This document shows, in pieces, positions 44,852-55,944 of a stretch of 64,000 nt of DNA. Location: assembly GCA_964501365.1 (NCBI GenBank), contig CAZCST010000038.1, forward strand, positions 1 to 64,000. Direction: 5' to 3'. How positions within the stretch are numbered: position 1 is the first letter of the stretch; the number at the start of each line of letters is the position of its first letter. The notes under the pieces were generated by a model, which was given only the letters and a program-made list of their open reading frames with translations, made no database searches and had not been told where the DNA came from. The translations under genes were made by a program, and so were the position numbers. Source of the stretch: CAZAMB01 sp964501365. GTDB lineage: Bacteria > Planctomycetota > Phycisphaerae > UBA1845.

Positions 44852-44879
44852 GGGCGTCCCAAGTTTCCTTGGAACGCCC
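44852..44879. terminator. Hairpin after usp gene
   Basis: GGGCGTCCCAAG pairs with CTTGGAACGCCC (one bulged A) around a TTTC loop. It lies 52 bp after the stress-protein gene and 39 bp from the end of the convergent tiny gene at 44919, so it could end both. No T-tract follows. Confidence 0.55.
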
Positions 44880-44918
44880 GTCCGGGGTGCAGGTAACGGT
44901 GGGGATTTCAGCATTTTT

Positions 44919-44975
44919 CTACGCGAGCCACGGGACAATCTTTCCCAGAAACTCAAGAATCGTGCAGTAGATCAT
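44919..44975 (-). CDS. Putative 18-residue peptide with strong ribosome-binding site
   Basis: The frame encodes MIYCTILEFLGKIVPWLA, hydrophobic and amphipathic, with no relatives known to me. AAAGGAGA lies five bases before the ATG (44981-44988). Its start lies inside a longer open frame in the same phase (44919-45188), so the short start is chosen for its ribosome-binding site. It is divergent to the DUF1428 gene at 45187. A small membrane peptide or leader is possible. Confidence 0.4.
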   Translation of the reverse strand: MIYCTILEFLGKIVPWLA

Positions 44976-45186
44976 GGCAATCTCCTTTGGTTTGGGACGG
45001 GTGTTCGTGGCCGCTCGTCGGCACAAAGCACTCATCCACCACATGACAAGGCGACAATTGACGGAAGGCTCCATCAAGAAATCCGAAATTTTTTCTTGAG
45101 CCTGGATTCCTTTCGCGTCCGGCGGTATTTCCAAAATTCGGCAATCCGTTAACGTATGGGCGGTTCCATTTTTAAGGAGATTACTC

Positions 45187-45546
45187 ATGGCCTATGTCGA
45201 CGGATTCGTGCTCCCCATGCCGGAGAAAAACCTCGCCAAGTACCGCAAGATTGCTCAAAAATGCAGCAAGATCTGGCTGGAATACGGCGCTGTACAATAC
45301 TGTGAGTGTGTCGGCGACGATCTCGCCCCGGCTTTTGGGGTTCCTTTTACCAAATCTGTGAAGGTCAAACCGGGCGAGACTGTGGTGTTCTCGTGGATCA
45401 TGTACAAGTCCAAGGCGCATCGCGACAGCGTCAACAAGAAGGTCATGGCCGACCCGCGCATCAGCGGCATGATGGACCCCAAGGACATGCCCTTCGACTG
45501 CAAACGAATGGTCTATGGCGGATTCAAGGTGCTGGTTGAGGTATAG
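45187..45546 (+). CDS. DUF1428 domain-containing protein (YbaA-like)
   Basis: The 119-residue protein begins AYVDGFVLPMPEKNLAKYR and contains IWLEYGAVQYCECVGDD, ETVVFSWIMYKSKAHRD and PFDCKRMVYGGFKVLVE, the complete DUF1428 pattern. The family adopts a dimeric alpha/beta-barrel (antibiotic-biosynthesis-monooxygenase-like) fold and has no established role. AAGGAG lies eight bases upstream of the ATG. Confidence 0.95.
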   Translation: MAYVDGFVLPMPEKNLAKYRKIAQKCSKIWLEYGAVQYCECVGDDLAPAFGVPFTKSVKVKPGETVVFSWIMYKSKAHRDSVNKKVMADPRISGMMDPKDMPFDCKRMVYGGFKVLVEV

Positions 45547-45555
45547 CGTCATTCG

Positions 45556-46365
45556 ATGAATGCAAAGTGGTTCACAACTCTCCTGTTTTTCGCAGCGCCG
45601 GCGCTCGCGCATGAGTTTTGGATCGAGCCGTCGGAGTTTCATCCGGAGCCGGGCGATCAGGTCGAACTGCCCCTGCGGGTCGGGGAGCACTTCGTGGGCG
45701 AACCCTCTGCGCGGAAGAACGATCGCATCAAGACGTTTGCCTACTTCGCACCGCAGCAAGAAACACCAACCCCAATCTCCGGCAACGACGGCGCGGACCC
45801 GGCAGGCACGATCACCATCGACAAAAAGGGCTGCTACGTGGTGGGCTATCACAACTCGCCGTCCCGAATCGAACTCGACGCCAAAAAGTTCGAGGAATAT
45901 CTGAAGGAGGAAGGACTTGGCGCGATCGTTGAAGAACGCAAGCGACTCGGAGAGAGCGATCGCCCCGGGCGCGAAATGTATTCGCGGTGCGCCAAATCGC
46001 TGATCCTTGCCGGTCCGCCGACGGAGACGGGCCTCGATCGGCGCTTCGGATTTCCACTGGAATTGATCCCGCGATCCAACCCGATTGCGTCGAAGCCGGG
46101 CCGGATGGAATTCACGGTGCAGCTCTTGCACCAGGACAAGCCCATCGAGGGCGTGCAAGTTGCGGCCACGCGCCGAGGGGCGCCCGACAAGGCCGTCTCC
46201 GCGCGAACGGACAAGGAAGGGCTCGTCCGGTTTCGCCTTGACGAGCCGGGACTATGGCTCATCTCCGCTGTGCACATGACCCGCGCTGAAAACACCGCCG
46301 ATGCCGAATGGGAAAGCCTCTGGGCGTCGCTTACGTTTGAACAAGCCGCAGCGACGCGGGAATAG
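45556..46365 (+). CDS. DUF4198 domain-containing periplasmic protein
   Basis: The 269-residue protein has a signal peptide (WFTTLLFFAAPALA) followed by HEFWIEPSEFHPEPGDQVEL, the standard opening of DUF4198. Later come RMEFTVQLLHQDKPIEGVQV and TDKEGLVRFRLDEPGLWLIS, a Big/transthyretin-like beta domain. DUF4198 proteins are often linked to metal (Ni/Co) uptake systems. It follows the DUF1428 gene by 9 bp. Confidence 0.9.
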   Translation: MNAKWFTTLLFFAAPALAHEFWIEPSEFHPEPGDQVELPLRVGEHFVGEPSARKNDRIKTFAYFAPQQETPTPISGNDGADPAGTITIDKKGCYVVGYHNSPSRIELDAKKFEEYLKEEGLGAIVEERKRLGESDRPGREMYSRCAKSLILAGPPTETGLDRRFGFPLELIPRSNPIASKPGRMEFTVQLLHQDKPIEGVQVAATRRGAPDKAVSARTDKEGLVRFRLDEPGLWLISAVHMTRAENTADAEWESLWASLTFEQAAATRE

Positions 46366-46479
46366 TGCAAATACCGGTCTGCCGCGCGTGATCTGGGCAT
46401 CGCGTTCGCCCCTTCGCCCCCGAAAATCTATGAAATCCCGGACGACGGAGCGGTTTCGATCGGGCTTGGGACCAGCACG

Positions 46480-48921
46480 TTACGGTTGTGAAAGCGATTT
46501 TGCCTTGTCGACGAGATCGAGGAATTCGGCGCGGTAGCCGAAGGCGTCCTGGCCTCGGGAGTTGGCGGCGACATCGCGGACGAAGTCGTAGTTGAACAAG
46601 TCGATTGCGTCGGCCGGGGTTGCGCCGTGGATTTTGGCGTAGCTGGACTGTCGAAGCAACATGCCGAAGGAGGCCACGGCGGCGGCGAAGGCGAAGTCGT
46701 CGGAGCTGGCGTCGAAGGCGGCTCCCGCATCGACGACGGGGACCTCGATCAGTTTGCTGACATCCTCGTCGGGCTTTTTGTAGCGGAGCTTGACGGTCAT
46801 CAGTTCGCCGGACTGCGCGGCGGGAGTGAGTCCCGAACCATTCCCCCTCGCAGCGGGGACTAAGGGGGGTAAGGTCTCACGGTCGTCTTGAACCAATGAA
46901 TCTTGTTTGTCTTCACCCTCACCCCGGCCCTCTCCCTGAGAGGGAGAGGGGGTATCGCCCGATGCATATTGATATTTGAGGTGGTCGATGGGTGGCGCGT
47001 CGTCGGGCCCGGCGAGGCTGGCGGGGATGATTTCGTAGAGGGCGGTGACGGTGTGGCCTGCACCGATTTCGCCGGCGTCCTTGCGGTCGTCGTTGAAGTC
47101 CTGGGCGGCCAACATCCGGTTTTCGTAACCGATCAGCCGGTACGAACTCACCTCGGCGGGGTTGAATTCGACTTGAATCTTGACGTCCTTGGCGATGGTG
47201 ATGAGCGTGCCGCCCATCTGATCGACGAGCACCTTCTGGGCCTCGTTAATCGTGTCGATGTATGCGTAATTTCCGTTGCCCTTGTCGGCGAGCATTTCGA
47301 GTGTGCCGTCCTTCAGGTTGCCCATGCCGTAGCCGAGCACGCTGAGGAAGACGCCGCTTTTGGCCTTGTCTTCAATGAGCCGCTGAAGTTCCTCGCGGTT
47401 TTGCACGCCGACGTTGAAGTCGCCGTCGGTGGCGAGGATGACGCGGTTGACGCCGCCGGTGATGAAGTGCTGGATCGCCGTGTCGTAGGCGAGCTGGATG
47501 CCCGCGCCGCCGTTGGTCGAGCCGCCGGCCGAAAGGCGCTGGATCGCGTCGAGGATGGCCGCACGGTTGCCGCCGCTGGTGGGCGGCAGTACGAGGCCCG
47601 AAGCGCCGGCGTAAACGACGATGGCCACGCTGTCATTTCGGCGGAGCTGATTCACGAGAAGTTGGAGCGACTCCTGCACGAGGGGGAGCTTGTTGGGCTG
47701 GTTCATGGAGCCGGAGACGTCGATGAGGAACACCAGGTTGGCGGCCGGGCGGTTGCGGTCGTCGAAGGTCATGCCCTTGATGCCGATGCGGGCGAGGCGA
47801 TGCTGGGGCTCCCACGGGCAGGCGGCGACTTCCACGTTGACGGAGAAGGGCTGGCCGGCGGATGGCGGTGGATAGTTGTAGTCGAAATAGTTGATCAGTT
47901 CTTCGATGCGCACGGCGTCGCGTGGGGGCAAAGTACCGCTTTGTAAGAACCGGCGGACGTTGGCATAGGAGGCCGTATCGACGTCGATGGAAAAAGTGGA
48001 AAGCGGGTCGCGGAGGACGTTGTGGAATGGATTTTCGGAAACGGCGGAATAGCTTTCGGTGCCGCTGATGCCATCCATTCCGCCGGCGTAGTATCCATCG
48101 TCGAATATCAATAACTCAGAATCGTTGGATACGTACACCGACCTTCGGTACCTCGCGTCGATTCCAAGCCCCCATGGAGGCCCAGGATCAAAAGTAAGCC
48201 TCAGATGATTTTGATCCGCCAAAACGGACCGGGCCTTGACTGGTTCTCCCGAAACGTACCCAAGTCCGCCTAGTGCCTGTGCTGCTGGCGAAGGAGGCGG
48301 GACTACCCTTTGTTGTTGGAATAGCATTTGCGAATGCGATGATGGTGAAAGTCCCACAGATGGCTCGAATTTTGTTGCGTAATTCAGACCAGCCTCAGCA
48401 CCACGCCGCCTAAGCAGATCGTCTTGGCCTACTGTCTTGCTTACAACTCTTGCGGCGCGAGCGTTTTCTTGAGGAAGCGAATCACGGGAAGCGGATTGAC
48501 GCTCTGCTGGGATTCCTATGTCTTTCGTATTTGCTTCCGCGAGGCGCGCGGCATACTTGGGGGAGAATTCGCGCGCACGGGAAAGACTGGGCAACATTTG
48601 ATAGGCGACGCCGCAGGCGAGGACCAGTCCGGCAGCGATGGAGAGGGGGACAAAAATGCGCCGCATTCGAATGATGGATTTTTGCTGCAGCGCGGCCTCA
48701 CCCTGCCCCCTTCCAAGGGGAGAGGGGGCGGGCTTGGCAAGGGACAGGGATTCTGCATTCAGGCTCGCGGACAAGTCACCGGCGAGGGACTGGATTTCGG
48801 CGACGACGGTCTGCAAGTCGGAAGATTGATCGACGGCCGATTGGATTTCGTGGCGTTCAGGTTCGTCGAGTTCGCCCAGGGCGAAGGCGGTCAATCGTGG
48901 ATCATCGTGTGATAGAGTCAT
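46480..48921 (-). CDS. YfbK-like von Willebrand factor A protein with anti-sigma-like N-terminus
   Basis: The 813-residue protein starts with LTAFALGELDEPERHEIQSA, an anti-sigma-like N-terminus. A membrane helix follows (FVPLSIAAGLVLACGVAYQM, about residues 88-108). Residues of about 290-390 form the YfbK N-terminal domain (STFSIDVDTASYANVRRFL). The VWA domain (about 392-560) has the metal site LVFLIDVSGSMNQP. A DUF3520 domain closes it. Two GC-rich palindromic elements are inserted in frame: one near residues 63-75 (SPLGRGQGE) and one near 656-668 (SPSQGEGRGEGE). An ECF sigma gene lies upstream on the same strand. Likely a membrane-anchored protein of a sigma/anti-sigma signalling pair, not known in detail. 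Confidence 0.9.
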   Translation of the reverse strand: MTLSHDDPRLTAFALGELDEPERHEIQSAVDQSSDLQTVVAEIQSLAGDLSASLNAESLSLAKPAPSPLGRGQGEAALQQKSIIRMRRIFVPLSIAAGLVLACGVAYQMLPSLSRAREFSPKYAARLAEANTKDIGIPAERQSASRDSLPQENARAARVVSKTVGQDDLLRRRGAEAGLNYATKFEPSVGLSPSSHSQMLFQQQRVVPPPSPAAQALGGLGYVSGEPVKARSVLADQNHLRLTFDPGPPWGLGIDARYRRSVYVSNDSELLIFDDGYYAGGMDGISGTESYSAVSENPFHNVLRDPLSTFSIDVDTASYANVRRFLQSGTLPPRDAVRIEELINYFDYNYPPPSAGQPFSVNVEVAACPWEPQHRLARIGIKGMTFDDRNRPAANLVFLIDVSGSMNQPNKLPLVQESLQLLVNQLRRNDSVAIVVYAGASGLVLPPTSGGNRAAILDAIQRLSAGGSTNGGAGIQLAYDTAIQHFITGGVNRVILATDGDFNVGVQNREELQRLIEDKAKSGVFLSVLGYGMGNLKDGTLEMLADKGNGNYAYIDTINEAQKVLVDQMGGTLITIAKDVKIQVEFNPAEVSSYRLIGYENRMLAAQDFNDDRKDAGEIGAGHTVTALYEIIPASLAGPDDAPPIDHLKYQYASGDTPSPSQGEGRGEGEDKQDSLVQDDRETLPPLVPAARGNGSGLTPAAQSGELMTVKLRYKKPDEDVSKLIEVPVVDAGAAFDASSDDFAFAAAVASFGMLLRQSSYAKIHGATPADAIDLFNYDFVRDVAANSRGQDAFGYRAEFLDLVDKAKSLSQP
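46914..46953. repeat. Palindromic GC-rich element, copy 1 (inside VWA gene)
   Basis: CCCTCTCCCT / AGGGAGAGGG inverted repeat, preceded by CACCCTCACCCCGG. Read in frame by the VWA gene without a stop. Confidence 0.85.
48696..48734. repeat. Palindromic GC-rich element, copy 2 (inside VWA gene)
   Basis: CTCACCCTGCCCCCTTCC with GGGGAGAGGGGGCGG, a diverged copy of the same family, near the VWA gene start. Read in frame. Confidence 0.75.
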
Positions 48922-49203
48922 GGTTGTACCTCGAATTCAACTTCTCGATTCCTCCGCCCGCTCCGGGGCGGAAGTTGTTTACGATCTCAGATCCACGGGT
49001 TTCGCTTCGCTTCACCCGTGGCTACACACCTTGGCCCCTGCCGGGGCCACTTGAGGACAACGATCTCGGACTTCCGTCCTGGTCGTCTTCATTTCTTAGA
49101 CCCCTTCGGGGTCACCCCGCTCCCTTACGGTCGCGGTACCGATGTATCCACTGCTCAAGAGCAGTGGCACTTCGCCATATCGCTACGTCGCCATATCACC
49201 ACA
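48922..49203. repeat. Cluster of short inverted repeats between sigma and VWA genes
   Basis: No gene. The spacer is packed with small palindromes: CCGCCCGCTCCGGGGCGG, CCACGGGT..ACCCGTGG, GGCCCCTGCCGGGGCC, ACCCCTTCGGGGT, and CCACTGCTCAAGAGCAGTGG, then a run of ATATCG/CCATATC units. The last resembles a tandem block at 60631-60720. These are probably chromosomal interspersed repeats. Confidence 0.6.
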
Positions 49204-49725
49204 TCACGCCGAGCCCATTCGTTCCCGCAATGTCTTCAGTCCCGTGTGCATAAGGAATCCGACGTTGGTTACGCTCAGGCCGGTGACTTCGGCGATCTGC
49301 CGGTAGCTCAGGCTCGCCCCCAATCGCAGGCGGATGACCTCCTGCTGGTTTTCCGGGAGCGCATCCAGGAGTGCCAGGAGGTTGTCACTCACATGGCTGC
49401 CTTCGGGCACGGCGCCCGGGCTGTCTGCCGGGGCGGCGAGGGCAGCCTCCATTGCGGGAGTCATTGCGGTTACGGTGGTCATGCGTCCGCCCTTTCGCTT
49501 CGCATCGATGGCCAGGTTGCGGCAGACGGAAAAAAGCCACTGCGGCATCCGGCCGTTCAGGTCGGCGGCCTCGCGACACAGCCGCAGGAAAACCTCCTGC
49601 ACCACGTCGCGGGCGGATTCTGCGTCGCCGGTGAGGCGCGCGGCGTACCCCAGGAGCGGCCCTTCGAACTGCTGAAAGGCCTGCCGCAAGTGCCCTGTCT
49701 GTACGGAGCGCGATTCGTCGCTCAT
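49204..49725 (-). CDS. ECF-family RNA polymerase sigma factor
   Basis: The 173-residue protein has region 2 (LLGYAARLTGDAESARDVVQ, EVFLRLCREA) and region 4 (LLALLDALPENQQEVIRLRL, SYRQIAEVTGLSVTNVGFLM). These are the two domains of ECF sigma factors; there is no sigma-1 or sigma-3. The ATG at 49725 is chosen because the longer frame to 49914 adds sequence unlike the family. It is upstream of the VWA gene, which has an anti-sigma-like N-terminus, so the pair may be regulator and partner. Confidence 0.93.
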   Translation of the reverse strand: MSDESRSVQTGHLRQAFQQFEGPLLGYAARLTGDAESARDVVQEVFLRLCREAADLNGRMPQWLFSVCRNLAIDAKRKGGRMTTVTAMTPAMEAALAAPADSPGAVPEGSHVSDNLLALLDALPENQQEVIRLRLGASLSYRQIAEVTGLSVTNVGFLMHTGLKTLRERMGSA

Positions 49726-49892
49726 TGACGCCGCCCTGACCGCAGCCCACGGCTGCTCACCATTAGAACGATCGGGATGGGACGCTCTTAGGGAACAAAC
49801 GAGAAATTCCGGGCCACAGGGAATTCTAGTCTCAGAATATCGGGCCGGATGCAAGGCTGGGGGTGGAAAGGCCGGGGTCGTACAATCACAGC

Positions 49893-50786
49893 GTGGAAGA
49901 TAAACCAGCGGCAACGATAGCGGACGTTTACTACGGGGACCGGCGGGCGTGTGCCCAGCATGGGCTGGCGCTGGAAGCAGTGGGGATCGCGTATGCGATT
50001 CAGGAGCGGCCGGGCGGGTTTGCGGTTGTGGTGGCCGGCGCGGATGCGGAGCGGGCGCGGCGCGAGCTTGAAGAATACGATGACGAAGATCCGGTTGAGG
50101 CTCCGGCGCAGGCCGCCGTTGAACACGGCAACGGGTGGATCGGCGTGGCGGGCTTTGCGATCGTGCTGGCGGTGTTCACGGCGCTGCAGATGAACCACGT
50201 TTTCACCCGCGACTGGGACGGTCCGGGGAGTTTGAATTCTGGATTGGTGCGCGGCGGCGAGGTGTGGCGGACGGTGACCGCGTTGACCCTGCACCAGGAT
50301 CTGTCGCATCTGGTGAGCAATATTGTGATTGGTGGATTGATCGGGCTGTTTGTCGGGCAGGTGCTTGGGTCGGGTCTGGCATGGATGAGCATTCTGCTGG
50401 CCGGGGCGGCGGGCAATCTGCTCAGCGCGTCATTTCGGCAGTCGGGATTCACGGCCAGTGGAGCTTCGACGGCGGTGTTCGCGGCGCTGGGGATTCTGGC
50501 GGGGTTCGAATGGACCCGCAGGAGGCAATTGCGGACCTCGATGCTGGTGCGATACGCGCCGGTCGTGGGGGGCGTGGTGTTGCTGAGTTTGCTGGGGACC
50601 GGCGGCGAGCGGACGGATGTGATTTCGCATGTGATGGGGTTTTTGTGTGGGATGTTGCTGGGGGGCGTGTATGGAAAATTCGGGATAGAGAGCAGATTTG
50701 GACGTGGGGCGCAGATCGGATTGGGGGTCGGGGCGGTGGCGTTGTTGGTGATGTCGTGGATGTTCGCGCTCGCGCGTATGCAATGA
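49893..50786 (+). CDS. Rhomboid-family intramembrane serine protease
   Basis: The 297-residue protein has a soluble N-terminal domain of about 60 residues (DVYYGDRRACAQHGLALEAV, DUF2007-like), then six or more membrane helices. Catalytic parts are GASTAVFAALG (Ser in the GxS motif) and VISHVMGFLCGMLLG (His), with HQDLSHLVSNIVIGG in helix 2. The GTG at 49893 is preferred; a GTG at 49863 adds ten residues. It is divergent from the ECF sigma gene. Confidence 0.9.
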   Translation: MEDKPAATIADVYYGDRRACAQHGLALEAVGIAYAIQERPGGFAVVVAGADAERARRELEEYDDEDPVEAPAQAAVEHGNGWIGVAGFAIVLAVFTALQMNHVFTRDWDGPGSLNSGLVRGGEVWRTVTALTLHQDLSHLVSNIVIGGLIGLFVGQVLGSGLAWMSILLAGAAGNLLSASFRQSGFTASGASTAVFAALGILAGFEWTRRRQLRTSMLVRYAPVVGGVVLLSLLGTGGERTDVISHVMGFLCGMLLGGVYGKFGIESRFGRGAQIGLGVGAVALLVMSWMFALARMQ

Positions 50787-50859
50787 ACCCAGGGATTGGT
50801 GCATCAAGATGTACCCTACAAGCTGAGTAGAATATGGCGCAACCTGTGCGACCCGACCG

Positions 50860-53361
50860 TCACACTTCGACCCGACGATGGGCTGGTCGGAAGTGCCATT
50901 TTGCGATGATGAGTAGAGCGCCAGCTAAGATAATCAGTCCCCATGTTGAAGCGGTGGGGATGCTACTCGCGTGTGTACACCCCGTTGGTCTACATTCGTC
51001 AAACGTGCCAGGGTCCCCGTCGTCACAAAGACTAGAATCTTCGGTGTGCGAGCAGGTGCGCTGATTTTCATTGCAGTTATCTGTAGTACACTCCACACCA
51101 TCGTCGCAAGGGACTAAGCCAGGCTGGCAACTGGTTCCATCAAAGGATTCAACGCCGTTACAGTAGAGTCCATCATCGCATTGAACATGGATGTTCAAGC
51201 CCTCAACGTGGCCACTCAGCAGCATGATTGTGTATTGGTCAAATACTTGAGATCCATACGGGCCGGTCTCCAAATCGAAGTGGAAATCTCCCTGGGCGTC
51301 TAAGGAAACCACCAAAATCTCCGTACCGCAATACCGGGCAGCCCCTCGATCAACAACACCTCCAAAGCTCGAAATGGTCGCGCCAAATCTGACGTTGAGT
51401 GTTGATACGTCAGCGGCCGAAAAGGTTTCGAAGCCAGCCAAGAGAAAATCGCTTCTGAATGTGTCCATAAAAACTCCGTCTTCGGGATGATGATTTTGGC
51501 CAACACACGTGCCACTGGGGCCACAAATCGGATATCGTGGATCATCGCAAGGACATGAGTCAGACACAAACGGGGCATCCCAACCGAAGGGAAGGATCGT
51601 ACCGCTATCGCCGCTCACGGCGGCCTGGGCATTTGTCGTTTTGCATTCGAAAGTAGCTGCCTCGAGAATGAAATTTCCCCAACATGAAACAAACACTTCG
51701 GCGGTGATGGAGTCGCCTGGATGTGCGGTTACCTGGTTTGCTGGCGTAATGGAATGGGCATTTACCGCGACGGCCTTGAGAGAAAAGCAAGGCCCGTCAA
51801 ACTGCCCCACCGGCGTGCAACTGTGGCACTGACACTCGTCGGGAACGCCATCGACATTCTGATCCAACGAAGGATCGTTGCCAATTTCGCAGGAATCAGG
51901 GATGCCATTTTGTTGACAATCACCACTTTGCTCGCAGATATCTTGTACACTATTGGCATTGCAATCCAACAGGGATTCACACTCATCGGGAATCTGGTTC
52001 TCATTGCAATCAAGACTCGAACCTGACGCAATTTCACAAATGTCCTGAATGGAGTTTGCATTGCAGTCAGCGCCGGATTCACAAGAATCGGGCACTTCGT
52101 TACCGTTGCAATCAACAACGCCTAGAGATGCGATCTCGCATTGATCGACTTTCCCGTTGTTATTGCAGTCGCCCTCCAAGCCATAAATGAATACGCGATC
52201 TGAATTTCTTGCACCGGCGGCAAAGGAAGTCGAGTTGGCGGCCAGCGACTCGCCGAAATGATCGAAGAACGTTGCCGATGGAGGCTGCACCTTGCGGATT
52301 TGTTTCCAGCGGCCATCCTCCAGCTTTTTGAAGATGTAGGCCGAGCCTTTGGGTGCATCGATAATCGCGCTCACGATGATCTGATCACCGCTTACAGCGA
52401 CGGCAGCTCCAAAGTGATCTGCATGGGCGCCGTCATTGGCCTGCAACAGTGCCTCTTGGTTCCATGTGTCACCTGATCGTTGGAAAACATATACGGTACC
52501 GGGGAAGCTTAAGCCCGGAATATTATATGAACCGTCCCCGCCAACGACGAGCCGGTCAGATGCCAACGCCATGCTCGAGCCGAATCCAACTCCGGCGTAA
52601 AAAGGTTGGTAGGGTCGCGTGACCGGCGATTTGAGCGCCCAGGCAGATCCTTCTTTTGAGAAAACAGCAATCAAGTCTTCGCCAGTAAATGACGTGTTGG
52701 CCGCCGGTACGCCGATCAACGCGAAAGTAGAATCCAATGCTACTATTGTTCCATAATTAGGAGCATCGCTGAAATATTCCAAAGCCTCAACGGCGATCCA
52801 CGACATCAGCGGCTTTTCGAACACGTAGGCTCGGGTTGCTCCGCTCTGCGGCGCCAAGCCGACAACCAGCCGGTCTCCTTGTATCGCTACTGAATGACCA
52901 AAGTGCTGGTGGCTGGCGGGTTCCGGTGATTCGATGCGTTGGTCTTCCATCCAACTCGTACCATCGAAGTGGAAAATGTATACAGCGCCTGGACCCTGGC
53001 CGTAGTTTCTAAAGGGAGCGCCAATTGCGATTCGGTCAGCACTGATGGCAACGGACGATCCAAAGCCATCACCATCAACTACATCGCTTGGAACAAGTTT
53101 CTGGTGCTCGACCCATCCATTGCCAGTATTACGGAATAGGTAGACTGCGCCTCGGTCGACAAAGCCGTACGAATACTCAGTGGCTCCGATCACCAGCCAT
53201 TGGTCATTCATGGCAAGTGAGCGTCCAAATCCTGCGATTGGTCCGTCAGACGGAATCAAGGTGATCGTCGGAGTAATTTCACATTGGGCAAGAAGCAAGT
53301 TAGGCGAAAATAGAATTGGAGCGATGTACGCAAAAAGATGTATTACCGATTTCATCTTCAA
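50860..53361 (-). CDS. FG-GAP beta-propeller protein with IPTASTWG sorting signal
   Basis: The 833-residue protein has a signal peptide (MKMKSVIHLFAYIAPILFSP). Residues of about 35-410 are about seven FG-GAP-like repeats (for example GFGSSVAISADRIAIGAPFR, HFGHSVAIQGDRLVVG), forming a beta-propeller. Residues of about 415-515 are calcium-binding type repeats (NEVPDSCESGADCNANSIQD, NQIPDECESLLDCNANSV). A DUF-type beta region with Cys pairs follows. The end is IPTASTWGLIILAGALLIIA, an IPTL-CTERM-like sorting signal with a basic tail. Probably cell-surface, possibly attached to exopolysaccharide. Confidence 0.88.
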   Translation of the reverse strand: MKMKSVIHLFAYIAPILFSPNLLLAQCEITPTITLIPSDGPIAGFGRSLAMNDQWLVIGATEYSYGFVDRGAVYLFRNTGNGWVEHQKLVPSDVVDGDGFGSSVAISADRIAIGAPFRNYGQGPGAVYIFHFDGTSWMEDQRIESPEPASHQHFGHSVAIQGDRLVVGLAPQSGATRAYVFEKPLMSWIAVEALEYFSDAPNYGTIVALDSTFALIGVPAANTSFTGEDLIAVFSKEGSAWALKSPVTRPYQPFYAGVGFGSSMALASDRLVVGGDGSYNIPGLSFPGTVYVFQRSGDTWNQEALLQANDGAHADHFGAAVAVSGDQIIVSAIIDAPKGSAYIFKKLEDGRWKQIRKVQPPSATFFDHFGESLAANSTSFAAGARNSDRVFIYGLEGDCNNNGKVDQCEIASLGVVDCNGNEVPDSCESGADCNANSIQDICEIASGSSLDCNENQIPDECESLLDCNANSVQDICEQSGDCQQNGIPDSCEIGNDPSLDQNVDGVPDECQCHSCTPVGQFDGPCFSLKAVAVNAHSITPANQVTAHPGDSITAEVFVSCWGNFILEAATFECKTTNAQAAVSGDSGTILPFGWDAPFVSDSCPCDDPRYPICGPSGTCVGQNHHPEDGVFMDTFRSDFLLAGFETFSAADVSTLNVRFGATISSFGGVVDRGAARYCGTEILVVSLDAQGDFHFDLETGPYGSQVFDQYTIMLLSGHVEGLNIHVQCDDGLYCNGVESFDGTSCQPGLVPCDDGVECTTDNCNENQRTCSHTEDSSLCDDGDPGTFDECRPTGCTHASSIPTASTWGLIILAGALLIIAKWHFRPAHRRVEV

Positions 53362-53468
53362 ACCCCTCCAGGCAGCAGCAAACCATGAAAAGCAGAATTA
53401 CAGTATGGCGGAAATGTTTCGATGATTCAAGGCAACAAAACTTATTCTAGCTGATTTTTCGCCTACCC

Positions 53469-55538
<2,070 letters not shown>

Positions 55539-55944
55539 AAGGCGACATTATATCAGAGTTCGGGTCGCAGACTTCAGCTATCACCCTTATACAAAAGTTG
55601 GAAGAGTGTTCACCGCGTCCCGTAGGGACGCCCTGAGAGTAGCCCAGCGATTCATCGCTGGGGTGAAATCAGCAAGGAATGGACAAGTCCCGTAGGGACG
55701 GCTGAATGCTTCCCGCAAGATTTCAATCGTCCCTACGGGACTCAGAGAGATTTGGCGTTATCTATCCCACCGATAAATCGGTGGGCTAGTTTCGTGGCGT
55801 CCCTCCGGGACGCCAAGCACGAACAGCGGGCACTCCCAACACCGCACCATCGCGGTCGCGGTACTGATTGCACGGTTGCTTTAACTCGGAACTGGTTTTC
55901 TGACCAACGCAGCGAAATGCGCGCGCGGGGCATGTTCTGATGGT
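55539..55944. repeat. Interspersed repeat block between ABC exporter and phage module
   Basis: No gene. Four copies of a GTCCC-TAGGG-type palindrome are visible: at 55616-55632, 55687-55701, 55728-55741 and 55797-55814. Two hairpins lie between them: CCCAGCGATTCATCGCTGGG (55643-55662) and CCCACCGATAAATCGGTGGG (55766-55785). The block resembles interspersed elements common in planctomycete intergenic DNA. Confidence 0.7.

Noticed and set aside
46903..47946. Plus-strand frame of about 350 codons opposite the VWA gene
   Set aside because: Low-complexity Val/Gly/Asp-rich product typical of antisense of a GC-rich gene; the VWA domain lies on the other strand.
55616..55814. Possible CRISPR array
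   Set aside because: Repeat units are short, unevenly spaced and in both orientations, with no constant spacers and no cas genes.
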